Source: Adiantum capillus-veneris (taxonomy: Eukaryota; Streptophyta; Polypodiopsida; Polypodiales; Pteridaceae). From it: a stretch of 64,000 nt of DNA. The translations under genes and the position numbers were made by a program. This document shows positions 23,553 through 35,304 of the stretch, piece after piece. The stretch covers positions 43,103,279 to 43,167,278 of the forward strand of contig CM043970.1 in the NCBI GenBank assembly GCA_014529385.2, in the 5' to 3' direction. The notes below the pieces were generated by a model that was not told where the DNA came from, ran no database searches, and saw nothing but the letters and a program-made list of their open reading frames with translations. Every line of letters begins with the position of its first letter. Position 1 is the first letter of the stretch.

Positions 23553-24684
23553 GTGTCACTATGATGGCGAGTATGGTGGGACTTTGTAGCATGTCTTTCA
23601 GCAAGGATTTTATTATGAACCCTAGGATGGGGTTTTTTTAATGTGCTTTGGACCTGTGATGCCTCCTATGACTTGGTACGTATGGATGAAACCCTAAATG
23701 ATAGTCTAGCTAGCCTTAGACCCTGAGGTCAAGGGAAGCATGCAGTGACTCTATAGTCCTCTCAAGTATGGAATCATCCAAATGTTTTTCAAAACAAAGT
23801 GGTGGTGTATTACTTTAGTGGAAAATTACTAAATATAAAAGATGTAGCACACTTCATTGATGGATGCTTTCATAAACTGCTGGGTAGATTCATGTGTTGT
23901 TTTCCTTGCCCATTTCAACAATTATAATTTTTGAACAAGTTGTGCATGTTCAACCTTGGCATCCCCTGAGACGAATAGAAAAAGATCTTATCCAAATTCC
24001 CTACTCGGGTGGAAATTTTTGAAAATGCCTTCTTTCTTGTGGACCTCAAAAACTAGATGCCTCTTTGGCTAAGGTCTTGTTCTTCCCATCCATAAATTGT
24101 CCCAATAGGTAAAAAGTTTGCATAGCCTAGCAAACAAATAAGAAACTCTTTGATACCATTAAAATTGAGCTATCAAAGTGTTAATAGTATTTTCTTTAAA
24201 TATTTACCAAGGCAATCTCACCAACTCCTACTACATTGTTGACAATTGAGCCATTTCTCTAAGAACTTCTCTATCCTGCCAGCAAGGGAAATGGAACTTG
24301 ATCCCTCCTATCCCACTAAAATGTTTTATGTATCCAAGTAGTAGACGTTTTTAAAAACCTCTAGGCTCTCTAGATAGATAGAAAACCAACTCTCACCTAC
24401 TAGGACTATCCTCAGCTCCTCAAGTTTCTAGAATATCCTTTTATGCTAAGCCACATGGGTTTTCAAGCAACCCACCTAAAGGTCCCTTTAGCTATACCAC
24501 TTTTTTTAGAAACCCAAATCCTTTGAACAAAGAGATATTACTAGTGACTTTGGATAATGATGGATATAAACATGCAAAAAAGAGTGCATTTCCAGAATCC
24601 TAGCTTCCTACTAAAACTCTCCCATCATCTTTGATGTCTTTAGTGATATGCCTTCCCATGAGACTCTTGTTACAACCCACTAAG
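23041..24684. other. Unassigned non-coding DNA with (AG)45
   Basis: It holds a pure AG microsatellite at 23461-23550. The rest has no credible long reading frame and no recognisable element ends. Confidence 0.5.
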
Positions 24685-27303
24685 TGTTGGAGCTATATAT
24701 GGCTCACTCTACTGAACTTGGTCTCACCTATATATTTGTATCTTGTCCTCAATATGAATCAGTCTTTGGGAGCGTATATGGTGTGTCTCTTGTCTCGTCT
24801 CTCTCTCTTTCTCTCTACATCTCAACATGGTATCAGAGTGGTAACGATCACGCGTCGATTCAATTCATGGTGACACAACAGTATGTGTATGCGATTCGCA
24901 TGTAAGATTCAAAATTGCTACAAATTTTATTTTTGAGCGTTGATTCTTGTTAACTGTGGTTTTTTTGTGTTAAGAAGAATATGATTAGTCTTTTATGTGG
25001 CGTTTATTTCTAATCAATCTAATCGTTGATTACGTTTTCCTGTTGATGACGCCCTGAACTTCATCTCAATTTTTCTTGTTGTTCTGCTCAAAATTTGGAG
25101 AAACGAGAAAAGCGCAATTACACTTTTCATCCAAAACTTGTTCGTCTCCTCGAGCTCTTCGATTTGAGTTCTAGGTTTGCGTCAATCGGAGTTCGCAGCA
25201 AAAAGTCATGCTGTTTTTACTGCAATTGAGCTTGACGCAGCTTTCTTCGTCCTACTTCTTCGTGAAGCGTCCGCGATCGTTTTTCTTATTTTGGCGTTAA
25301 CTTTTTCGAGAGATTTATCTTTTTGCTATTCGTATTGTGGCCGTCAATCTTGCGTCTCACGCCACTCTATTTTGAGGACTCGTTTATTATTAACGTCTCC
25401 TTTACCCTGCCTTTTTTGGGTGACGTCTCTCACATCTTTGGACGTTCCTTGAGCATCCTTCTTACGTTTATTGTTGACAGAACACAGTACTCATATCTCC
25501 CTCATTCTCAATTGCGGCCTTCACCATATATGGTGTGCAGATTCTGCGATCTTTTCTTATACGTCTTCTCGCAACAAGATATGGCTATGAATATTCTCGT
25601 CAACGGCTTTCCTTATGGCCAGCGTTCTGTTCCTCCTTTCCAAGGTCAAGGATTTCCAGGCTGGAAAGCAAAGATGTTGTTAATTCTTGAAGGCGATGAA
25701 CTCTCCGATGTTGTTCTTGGAGATCGTGTTTGTCCGCCTCAGCCTGTTGATACGGATAATGATAACGTGCTTATCACTGAAGGACCTATATTTGAAGATT
25801 GGAATGTTGCCTATACGGATTGGCAACGACGTGATAAAGCAGCTCGTCGGTATATTCTTTCTGCTCTTACTGATTCCCTTTTGCTTGATATGTATGAACT
25901 GCCTACTTCCCACGACGTATGGAAGTACCTTATTGCAAACTTTCAGAAGAAATCTGTTACAGAAATACTTTATTTGAGAGGGTTGCTTAACAAGTTACAA
26001 TATGAAGTTGGTACTGCCATGACGGGACATATTGAATCTTTCAAATCTATTATTAATCAACTTGCTGCTGCCGGTGATCCTGTTCCACAAAAGCAATTGA
26101 TTACACTTCTCCTTGATACGGTGAAGGACTCTTATTATGATAACATTGTTACTATTCTCTCTAATAAAGATGGTCTTGATTTCCACCAAGCTTGCATGTC
26201 TTTAATTGAATACTCTCAACGTCAAGAACGTCGGAATGCTGGTCACGATACAACTATGATTTCACAAGAGGAGACTGAGTCACAACAGATGGAACATGAT
26301 TTTTATGCTCGAAGGCGTCCATTTCAACGAGGAAACCGCAGAGGTGGCCGTCGCGGTAATATTTTCTCTCGTCTCAAATTTCCTAATAAGCAATGTTCTT
26401 ACTGCAACAGAAATGGCCATATTGAAGATGATTGTTGGGCACGTCAATATGATGAAGAACACAATATTAGCACAAAACATCCACGTTTATCTAGAGACTC
26501 TTCTTCTTCCTCTTGTGAATATTGTGGACGATCTGATCATCCCACTCATATGTGCTATAAGCGTCGATTCGACACAGATAAGAAAAGAGCATATGCTACT
26601 GAACATCGAAACAACATTGTACCAGAAACAAGCTGCGTCCTATGTTCAGTTGCTCCAGACAGAATACTTCATGTACGTGATGGATCACTTTTTATTGTCG
26701 ATTCTGGTGCTACAAGAAATATGACATATCAGTCTAAGTGGCTCCATAACTATCATCCACTGCCAGTTCAACGTGTTGTTTATCTTGCTGATGATACTAC
26801 TTGTCAAGTAAAGGGTATTGGAGACTTATATCTTGGTACCTTATCTTCTTCCACTCGAATTTTGTGAGAAGTATTACATGTACCAGATCTTCAACGTAAT
26901 CTTCTTTCAGTTGCTAGACTTGTTGATCCTGGTCTGTTTGTTGGATTTGATCATACCAAATGCCGAATTGAGAAAGATGGACAGACTATAGCCACTGCTC
27001 CTCGAAACGGTAATTTGTTTGAACTCTCTCTCAACGATGCTGTAGCAAATATTGTCACTGCTCCAGGTGATCATGATTGCAAAGTATGGCATCACCGTTT
27101 TGTTCATGCTGATTTCTCAAAACTCCTTGATCTTCAACGTCATGATCTTGTTGATGGCATGGATCTTAAAGCCCATCCCCATATGGGAAATTGTGAATTT
27201 TGTGCTCTTGGGAAACACAATCGTAAACCCTTTCCGCTTTCAAATACAACTCATTCTCATGACATATTGGATCTTGTTCATACTGATATATGTGGACCTC
27301 TAC
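24685..27303 (+). mobile_element. Copia family B, copy B1, 3'-truncated
   Basis: The 5' LTR spans 24685-24827 (143 bp, TGTTGGAGC...CATCTCAACA), with the primer site TGGTATCAGAG at 24828. The leader, gag, protease and integrase start follow. At about 27303, inside the integrase after DICGPL, the sequence changes to unrelated A/T-rich DNA and then to a copia A LTR. It is nearly identical by eye to B2 (34408-39923). Confidence 0.9.
25580..27303 (+). pseudogene. Copia B1 gag-protease-integrase fragment
   Basis: Gag starts at the ATG at 25580 (MAMNILVNGFPYGQRSVPP), although the open frame extends upstream to 25323. Two CCHC knuckles are present, CSYCNRNGHIEDDC and CEYCGRSDHPTHMC. The protease box is LFIVDSGATRNMTYQSKW. 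An in-frame TGA after SSSTRIL (ends 26867) is followed in the same frame by VLHVPDLQRNLLSVARLVD. The integrase begins with KVWHHRFVHADFSKL...CEFCALGKHNRKPFP and the first Asp in LVHTDICGPL, then is truncated. The TGA occurs at the same codon in B2. Confidence 0.85.
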
Positions 27304-27369
27304 GATTGCTCAAAATAATATTTTTTTTCCTTACTCTCTGGGGGCTCTTTATGTTTTCAACTTGACTCT

Positions 27370-30300
27370 GGAGGCATTTTTTCCCTCTTTAGGAGGTTTT
27401 TTCCCCCGTGCATTGTATATACGCCCATCACTCTAGGGCTATCTATCTTTCCATTGCACACTATGTAACACACTCTCTATTGTGTGCCTTGAGCTTCCTT
27501 CATCATCTCCAAGCTGTGTGTGTTTCTCTGCAACCCTAATTCCAACAATTGGTATCAGAGCAGGTTGCATCCTCCCGGGCTTAGTCGCCAGCTGCTCCAG
27601 CACACGCCTGCTCACTTTCTACGATTTCAATGAGCTTTGGTAAGCGTTTGCAAGTCGACAAAAATTTCAGGAAAACTCATAGAGCTTAGTCTGCTCGGAT
27701 TTTCGATTCGGGCTCATTTCAGCCTCCGTTTCCACTATAGGCAGTACTACACAGGCTATTTTGTCATTTTGTGCAGAATTTTTGTCAATGCCATTTTCTG
27801 CATAACAGGTGCCTCATAGTCTTCTACGGTTTGTGCTATATAGCATGTGTTGTTCCCAGTCCGTTTCTCCTATTTTCGAGCAGTTTTCACATCAGGTGCA
27901 ACATTTACCATGGCTGACAACAACACAAATGTGTTCAAGATGTTTGCTGCTGAGGACAGGTTGGATGAGGAAAACTACCCTATGTGGGCTTATATGATGC
28001 AACACGTTCTTGTGTCAAAGGGTGTCTAGAACATTGTGTAGGGCATTGATGTACGTCTTGGTTCTGAGGATGTAGGCGATGTTGAGGATGTTGCAGGTCT
28101 TGGTGCAAGGATTGCTGCTGTTAGAGTTGTTTTGCCTACAACAGAACAAGCTCATTGGGATGTAAAGGATGCGCAAGATCATGCATTGATTGCGTTGTCT
28201 GTAAAGTGCACCATTGTTCCTCACATTCGTTCAGCAAAACAGGCTTGGGATATTCTGGCAGGTCTTTATGCAAGCCGCAATGAGGCTAAAATTTATTTGC
28301 TGCATAAAGAGCTGAAGTTGAAGATTATGCATGAGGAAGATGATATGGACACTTTTCTTGCTGGTGTCAAGGATATCAAGGAGTAACTTATTTTTGCAGG
28401 TGAAGTCATTTCAGACAGTTCCCTGTACAAACTGTTCTTGATGCCTTACCAAATTCTTACCAGACTTTTGCTAGTACTTGGAGACTTATGACCCAAGGAA
28501 ATCCAAAAGTTGTCAAGTTTAATGCATTATGCACATTGCTATTGCAAGAGTCACTTTCCAAAAAAAACAGGACTAGACAGCGTGCAATTGAACAGGCTTT
28601 TATTGCTTCTCAAAGAAAGGGTGGTAACAGCAATGCACCCACTTCTTATGGTTCTGTTGCGGGTGGCAAAACTTATGTTCCCAATGCTTCTGCTAGCAAC
28701 ACTTCGTCTGGCTATTTTGGTGATAAGGGCAAAAAGAAAATGCGTTGCCATTGTTGTAAAGCTAATGATCACTTGATCAAGTCGTGTCCTAAGTTGAAGG
28801 CCAAAGAGGCTAAGAAGAAAGAGGTTGGTTCCACTGCAAATGCTGGTTCCACTGCAAATGCACCGATTGTTGAGTCTTCTCTAAAAGGAGACTGTACTGC
28901 TGATGTTGATGTAGAATGGGCTTTTAGTGCAGAGTGCACTTACAATCTTGCTGTCCATGATGCATGCTTGTCAGTTGCTGCAGATTCACATGTGTGGTAT
29001 TTGGACAGTGGTGCTACAAAGCACAATACCTCTCATCGTGAATTGTTCACCTCTCTCGAGTCTGTCCCTAATGGGAATTTAGTCACTTGTTCCAACAATG
29101 CCTCTTATCCGGTTCAGGGAGTTGGAAAGATTGTGCCTACTGCTGCAAATGGCAGCTCCTTCACACTTGTTGATGCACTTTATGTACTTGCGATCAAGAA
29201 GAATCTCTTGTCTATATCCGCACTTGCTAGACTTGGACTTGTAGACAAATTTGTGGATGACAGATATACACTTCATGATCTCAGTTTTGGTGATGAAATT
29301 GTTGCATCTGGCCTTTTGTGTTGTGGGCTATATAAACTCACTTTGTATGACAAGTGTGGACAACATTTTGCAAATGCAGTTGCAAATTCAAGGGCTATTT
29401 CAGATGCAAAACTTTGGCATGCACGTTTTGGTCATCTGAATTTTGCAAGTTTGCTGCGTTTGTAGAAATCTGATATGGTTGCTTCTTTGCCGCCTCTTGA
29501 AGCACCTGTCAAACATGTTTGTGAAGGCTGTATTTTGGGTAAGATACAGCGTTCTAAGTTTCCAAAGGATGGTTCAGTTAGGGACACATGCAGGTTGCAG
29601 CTTGTTCATAGTGATCTTTCTGGGCCCATGCAAACTCCGTCCTTGGGAAATTACCTTTACTTCGTGACTTTCATTGATGATTACTCCAGGCATGCATGGG
29701 TATTTCCACTTAAAGCGAAGTCCGAAGTTTTTATGTGCTTCAAAAAATTTCTCGCTATGGTTGAAAATGTCTCGAAATGTACTATGGGCACCCTCCGTTC
29801 CGATCGAGGGGGGAGTATATGTCTCATGAATTTAATGCATTTGTAGCTAGTCGTGGGATAAAACACCAATGTATTGTGCCTTATAAACCTCAGCAAAATG
29901 GTGTTGCTGAGAGGAAAAATAGGCCACTGGCTGAAATGGCACGATGTATGGTCAAAAGTTAATCTTTGCCGCATTCTTTTTGGCTTGAGGCCATCATGTG
30001 TGCCACTTATGTACTTAAGAGGTGTCCTACGGAAGCTTTGCAGTCTATTACTCCGTATGAAGCATGGCATGATAGAAAGCCTTCTATTGAGCACATGCGT
30101 GTTTTTTGTTGTTTGGCATATGCTTTGGTGCCACAAACACAATGCAAAAAATTGGATGATAAGGATGTCAAATGTATTTTTGTTGGTTATAGTGCTGAAA
30201 GAAAAGTTTACATGTTATATCATCCGCAAAAAAAGCGTATTCTGGTTTCATGGGATGTAGTGTTTGTGGAAGATTCTATTCAACCCTTGCTGTCATGTAC

Positions 30301-30375
30301 TAGAGACAATAGTGTAAGCTCACAGGATATTATGACACTTTGTTGCCTCTTTTCAGTGGTCGAAATACGAATGTA
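27370..30375 (+). mobile_element. Copia family A, copy A4, truncated
   Basis: It begins inside the 5' LTR at about 27370. The LTR ends at 27547 (TTCCAACA), followed by primer site TGGTATCAGAGC at 27550-27561. Leader, gag, protease and integrase follow. It breaks at 30375 just after LFSVVEIRM-type sequence (the integrase-RT linker), where CACTA-flank DNA starts. A4, the CACTA copy and the gypsy LTR mirror A2, CACTA copy 1 and the LTR at 11889. Confidence 0.88.
27910..30375 (+). pseudogene. Copia A4 gag-protease-integrase
   Basis: Gag starts at the ATG at 27910 (MADNNTNVFKMFAAEDRLDEENYPMW) and meets TAG after SKGV at 28027, as in A1. Frame 28132-28386 continues gag; frame 28488-29465 holds the CCHC knuckle CHCCKANDHLIKSC, the protease box WYLDSGATKHNTSHRE and the integrase zinc region start. 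A TAG near 29464 (LRL stop) replaces Gln. Frame 29475-29846 has HVCEGCILGKIQ, LVHSDLSGPM and LRSDRGG; frame 29777-29962 has PQQNGVAERKN with catalytic Glu. Frame 29966-30376 carries YVLKRCPTEALQSITPYEAW. At least five lesions. Confidence 0.86.
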
Positions 30376-30620
30376 AAATCTACTATGAAAAGATGTTAAG
30401 ATGATGTGAAATGCTACAGCTAGAGAAGAGGCAAAGGGGTTTTGTCCACTACATGCACTATCATGTAGATGTGGGTGTGTAGATTTCTCGTACCCACAAA
30501 CATAAGCATTGACCAATAAAGGCGAGATTATAACCCAGTGGTTCTAATCTTCGTGCACCTCTAGACCAAGGTGTGTGGGGATTGGACATGACTAGAGAAT
30601 GTGAGGTAGTCTGCACTGTG

Positions 30621-30655
<35 letters not shown>

Positions 30656-33116
30656 AAGATGGAGGATGCCAATAGAAGATTAAATTTATGTTCAGGTTAT
30701 AAGGCTTTACCCTCAATATGAGTAGTGACGAGGATGTGGGGCCGTCCAACCGAAACACCTATCTCTCAACGAGGATCTTATGTCCTTGTAATCAATGCAA
30801 GTATGTTGTGCGATGGACAAGACACGTTTCTTTGCAGCATGTTTGTGAATTTGGCGAGTTTGATCCATCTATTATAAATCGAGTTGTTGCCAATTATAAA
30901 TCGTTGGACTCTAACACTGGCCAATAGGCAGCAATCTTGCAACCCAATAGACGTGTTCGCAAGCGCTTTGGTCAAGCAGCATATGTGAGGCCACAAGATG
31001 TAGCCTCTGACAGCTCGGGGGATGATCATGCAGACCACATTCCCAATGAGGCAATGTTTGAGCTCAAGATCGATAAAATGATCCAGATGATCATGGATTC
31101 AGAAAGGCTTATCTATGATGATATGAAAAGTGAAGTCGATACGCCATTGTATGATGGAGCACGTGTGTCTAGATTGAAGGCGCTCTTGGTTCTTCTCAAC
31201 ATGCAGACAAAGTTTGGATGGAGTGACACTAGCGTCACAACGCTTTTCAGGTGATCTATTACAATGTGTTTAATTTAATAAAAAAATCTAGATGTATAAT
31301 GATCTGATAGATTTTTACACAATTGTATCGCATTTTTTCGTTGTGTAGATTGCTCAAAGATCACATACTGCCAGCTGATAATGTGATGCCAGATTCTAGA
31401 GAGGAAGCAAGAAAGATCTTGCGAAACTTGGGGATGGATTACAATTCGATCCACGCTTGTCCTAACGACTGCATTGTTTTCAGAGGGGAATACATAGACA
31501 TGGAGAAGTGTCCGAAATGTGATTCCGAGAGATATTGAGTAGATCTCCACGGAACAAAAATTCCACAAAAGGTTTTGCGACATTTTCCTCTACTTCCTCG
31601 CATCAAGCGTTTCTTTGAATGTAAGTCCATGGCCGCCCTAGCATCATGGCATGAGGAGAATAAATCTTCGGCTGGTGTGCTACGGATTCCTGCAGATTGT
31701 GCAGCCTGGAAACATATAGATGAAACATGGTCGGATTTTGTCAAGGAAGCTCAAAATTTACACCTAGTCTTGGCTATGGATGGCGTAAATCCATTTGGTC
31801 AAAGATCAACATCTTAATCTGCTATGGGACCATATGACCGGCAAGAAAGATACTTTGGAAGCCAGGGTTGACCTTAGAAATGTGGATCGTATGGAGCAAT
31901 ATTGGACGCAGATAGCATCCGATGGATCGTTAATACTCCCTAAAGCGCCATGGATTTTCACAAGAGCCCAAGAATGCAAAGTAAAAGAGACCATGCGATT
32001 TGTGCGGACCCCCACTGGCATAATGCACTCGCTCCCAAAGTGTTTTACTAAAGAAGGAAAGCTTACCGGTTTGAAGTCACACGACTGGCATAAAATCTGT
32101 CAGGTATGTTCATAGTGGAATATATCATAGTGGGAATTGTGTAACAAATTTGTGTATGGAATTTAATATCATTGGTGCAAGTGTTTTGCAATTTATCTTA
32201 CCAGTGTCCATTGAGGGATGTTTGTCTCTTGACGTCCGTAACACAATCTACAAACTTGTGAAGTTAGTGCAATGGATCTCACAAAAAGAGATCAATGTAG
32301 ACTCCATACCATTCGCCAAACTAAATGATGCAGAGGTTGTGTGCATGTTTGAGAAACAATTTCCTACTACCATGCTAACCATTCAGGTGCATCTTCTTGT
32401 TCAGATAGTTGATGAGGTGGAAATAGCTGGCATAGTACATTCCATATGGATGTTCTTTTTAGAACGTTTCATGAAAGTGCTCAAGGGATATGTGGGTCAG
32501 AAGTCACGTCCGGAGGGTAGCATGGCAGAAGGTTGGCTGGTATCAGAGTCCCTAGTGCACGGCCGTATGAAGGCTACCATGTGCCAATCACAACGGCATC
32601 AATGGAGGAGATTGGAGAAGATTCTTAGTCAGAAGCCGTTGAGGTGGTTCCAGATGAGCATCAAGTTGCTACTCTCTATGGGGTGCATGCAGAGGATCTA
32701 CAAAATGAAATGGAGGACATCTGTCTAAACGGAGAGCTCTACATAGATATAGGAAGTTATGTTGAGCTTTGCAAGGATGAGAGAGAGACCTCTTACAGCC
32801 ATAATATAGCGTCTCTTTCACCCAATCAATTAGATTTAGTGGTGGGACAAGAAACATCTATGAGCAAACCTTCGCGATGCAGCTTCAATCTCCATCGCAC
32901 CTGGAGTGCAGTGCTTTTACAAATTCACAGAAATTCAAAAAAATATCTCTACACAGGAATCCCTCCCCCTTTATGAGTCCTCTCTCTCTCTCTCTCTCTA
33001 CTTGTCCTTGTTTTCTTCTCCATTCATTCAATAGTAAGATTAAATGTTCGTGTGCTTAATGCAAGTTTGGATCATGACGAGTTTCTTTCTTCTCTATCAC
33101 CCCAGCAAAGGCAGTG
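30376..33116 (+). mobile_element. CACTA transposon, copy 2 (internally deleted)
   Basis: This is the inverted counterpart of 12782-16566. The terminal end CACTGCCTTTGCTGGGG lies on the minus strand at 33116. The other end is CACTAC at 30447 or the homology limit at 30376. Relative to copy 1 it lacks about 670 bp of the tnp2 core (junction at about 31813, between CAACATCTTA and ATCTGCTATG) and about 280 bp near 32809 that include one arm of the palindrome. It cannot encode a functional transposase and is a deletion derivative in state. Confidence 0.83.
30718..32728 (+). pseudogene. CACTA copy 2 transposase remnants
   Basis: The blocks parallel copy 1. 30718-30927 (MSSDEDVGPSNRNT, CPCNQCKY) is the Cys-rich start. 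30937-31254 holds RLIYDDMKSEVDTPLYDG. 31323-31538 holds CPNDCIVFRGEY and EKCPKCDSERY. 31575-31817 begins the tnp2 core (LAMDGVNPFGQRSTS) and stops at the deletion. 31795-32115 resumes with NLLWDHMTGKKDT. 32150-32728 is the DUF4218-like end (VHLLVQIVDEVEIAGIVHS, KVLKGYVGQKSRPEG). The central catalytic portion is missing. Confidence 0.8.
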
Positions 33117-33129
33117 GTACCTGGAGCAT

Positions 33130-34250
33130 TTTCGTGCCGTGGCACGTGCATAGTGGGAACGAAATCTCAGCCCTACAATATCATGGATTTTATGTGTATG
33201 CCTTAAGTGTGAATAAGTATATGCATTTTCTATTTAGCATGCAAAAAGCTAGTCAAAGTCTGATGTGTCACTCTTGTTGGGAATGGGCTTCGTCCTATGA
33301 TCCCGGGCTTCTTTGTGAACCTCTTCTTGGAACCATGATGAAATGAGCCTATAAAACATACCTCCTATCTACTAGGCATCCTAGGTGGCATATGACATGT
33401 GTAGCATGCATGGCCAAAAGTGGCCTCACATCATAGTATACCCCATGAGGTGTCATTCTACACATAGTAGGTGCACTTTGGAGTGATTATGGACCTAGAA
33501 AAATCCCTTAGAAAAGTGGTTACGAGTTTTCTTGATGTCATCCATTATGTATGCCAAACTCTCTCTCAAATTTTCATGAAGATACTTTATGCACATGTTC
33601 CCACCATAGCTCAACAACTCTTGGAGGCTTAACCCTTGACATGTGGCGGCAAGAAGAAGATATTTGGAGAAAGATCTAGAAGAACCTCTAGATATTTCTT
33701 AAAGAGAAAGATCTAGAAACTTTGAAGATAATTTCGAGATATTTTGAAAAGATAGACACTTGTCACACAAATCCCTTGGATATTTCCAAGCAAATATCTT
33801 CTTCAAGGGGAAACTTCACCTATAAATAGAGCCTCTTGCCCCTCACTTGGGCATGAAGCAAACCATCAAGCAATCAAGTGCTCAAGAAATCCCCATAATC
33901 AATCCACTCTAACAAGCCGTCATCCAACCTCCTAGCCATCTCCTTGAGTGAAACTTTCTCTCAATTTCTGCCTAGCACATCTTGAGCTTGCTACTTCATG
34001 CCTCAAGCCTTCTATCTCCTCACTTGTAATACTCATACACTCTATGGAAACTTCTTTTATCAATAAAGACGCATTGTTGGTGGCTCGCAAATGGTGTTGG
34101 GTACTACTACTCATCTTCTACTTCATCAAGTTGGCTACAAGACCACAAAGTCTTGAGGCGTGCTTCACTTCTTTGGCTTGAGCTTGTGTGGGTCTTTGTG
34201 TGTTGGTTGTCTCTCTTATCTCTTTCCTCCATTATTTGACTGCTTTCTAA
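33130..34250 (+). repeat. Gypsy-type LTR, plus strand
   Basis: It starts about 13 bp after the CACTA end, near TTCGTGCCGTGGCACG. The promoter box TATAAATAG lies at 33821-33829. A polyadenylation-like AATAAAG occurs near 34073. The 3' limit is uncertain (about 34040-34260) because the other copies are truncated before this point. No gypsy coding region follows, so it is a solo or cut LTR. Confidence 0.72.
33821..33829 (+). promoter_or_regulatory. TATA box of gypsy-type LTR
   Basis: TATAAATAG is followed by AGCCTCTTGCCCC and, about 30 bp on, GCATGAAGCA-type sequence, a good layout for an LTR U3/R boundary. The inverted copy at 12070-12080 keeps AATAAATAGA. Confidence 0.6.
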
Positions 34251-35304
34251 ACTTTCTTAGATGAATAATCCCAATGGTGTAACCTTTCAACCCTTTCACT
34301 TTGTGCAAAATATTAGGATTAACATTTATATTAGCCATAAAATCCACTTCCAACATGGAATTGTGTTACTCTTTGGGCTGAAAATGTTACCATATACATG
34401 TGGTAGTTGTTGGAGCTATATATGGCTCACTCTACTGAAATTGGTCTCACCTATATATTTGTATCTTGTCCTCAATATGAATCAGTCTTTGGGAGCGTAT
34501 ATGGTGTGTCTCTTGTCTCGTCTCTCTCTCTTTCTCTCTACATCTCAACATGGTATCAGAGCGTTAACGATCACGCATCGATTCAATTCATGGTGACACA
34601 ACAGTATGTGTATGCGATTCGCATGTAAGATTCAAAATTGCTACAAATTTTATTTTTGAGTGTTGATTCTTGTTAACTGTGGTTTTTTTGTGTTAAGAAG
34701 AATATGATTAGTCTTTTATGTGGCGTTTATTTCTAATCAATCTAATCGTTGATTACGTTTTCCTGTTGATGACGCCCTGAACTTCATCTCAATTTTTCTT
34801 GTTGTTCTGCTCAAAATTTGGAGAAACGAGAAAAGCGCAATTACACTTTTCATCCAAAACTTGTTCGTCTCCTCGAGCTCTTCGATTTGAGTTCTAGGTT
34901 TGCGTCAATCGGAGTTCGCAACAGAAAGTTATGCTGTTTTTACTGCAATTGAGCTTGACGGAGCTTTCTTCGTCCTACTTCTTCGTGAAGCGTCCGCGAT
35001 CGTTTTTCTTATTTTGGCGTTAACTTTTTCGAGAAGAGTTAGCTTTTTGCTATTCGTATTGGGGCCGTCAATCTTGCGTCTCACGCCACTCTATTTTGAG
35101 GACTCGTTTATTATTAACGTCTCCTTTACCCTGCCTTTTTTGGGTGACGTCTCTCACATCTTTGGACGTTCCTTGAGCATCCTTCTTACGTTTATTGTTG
35201 ACAGAACGCAGTACTCATATCTCTCTCATTCTCAATTGAGGCCTTCACCATATATGGTGTGCAGATTCTGCGATCTTATCTTATACGTCTTCTCGCAACA
35301 AGAT

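Noticed and set aside
25323-25579. N-terminal extension of copia B gag
   Set aside because: The frame is open upstream of MAMNILVNGF, but that region is the leader between primer site and gag; MAMNIL with a gag-like sequence is the better start.
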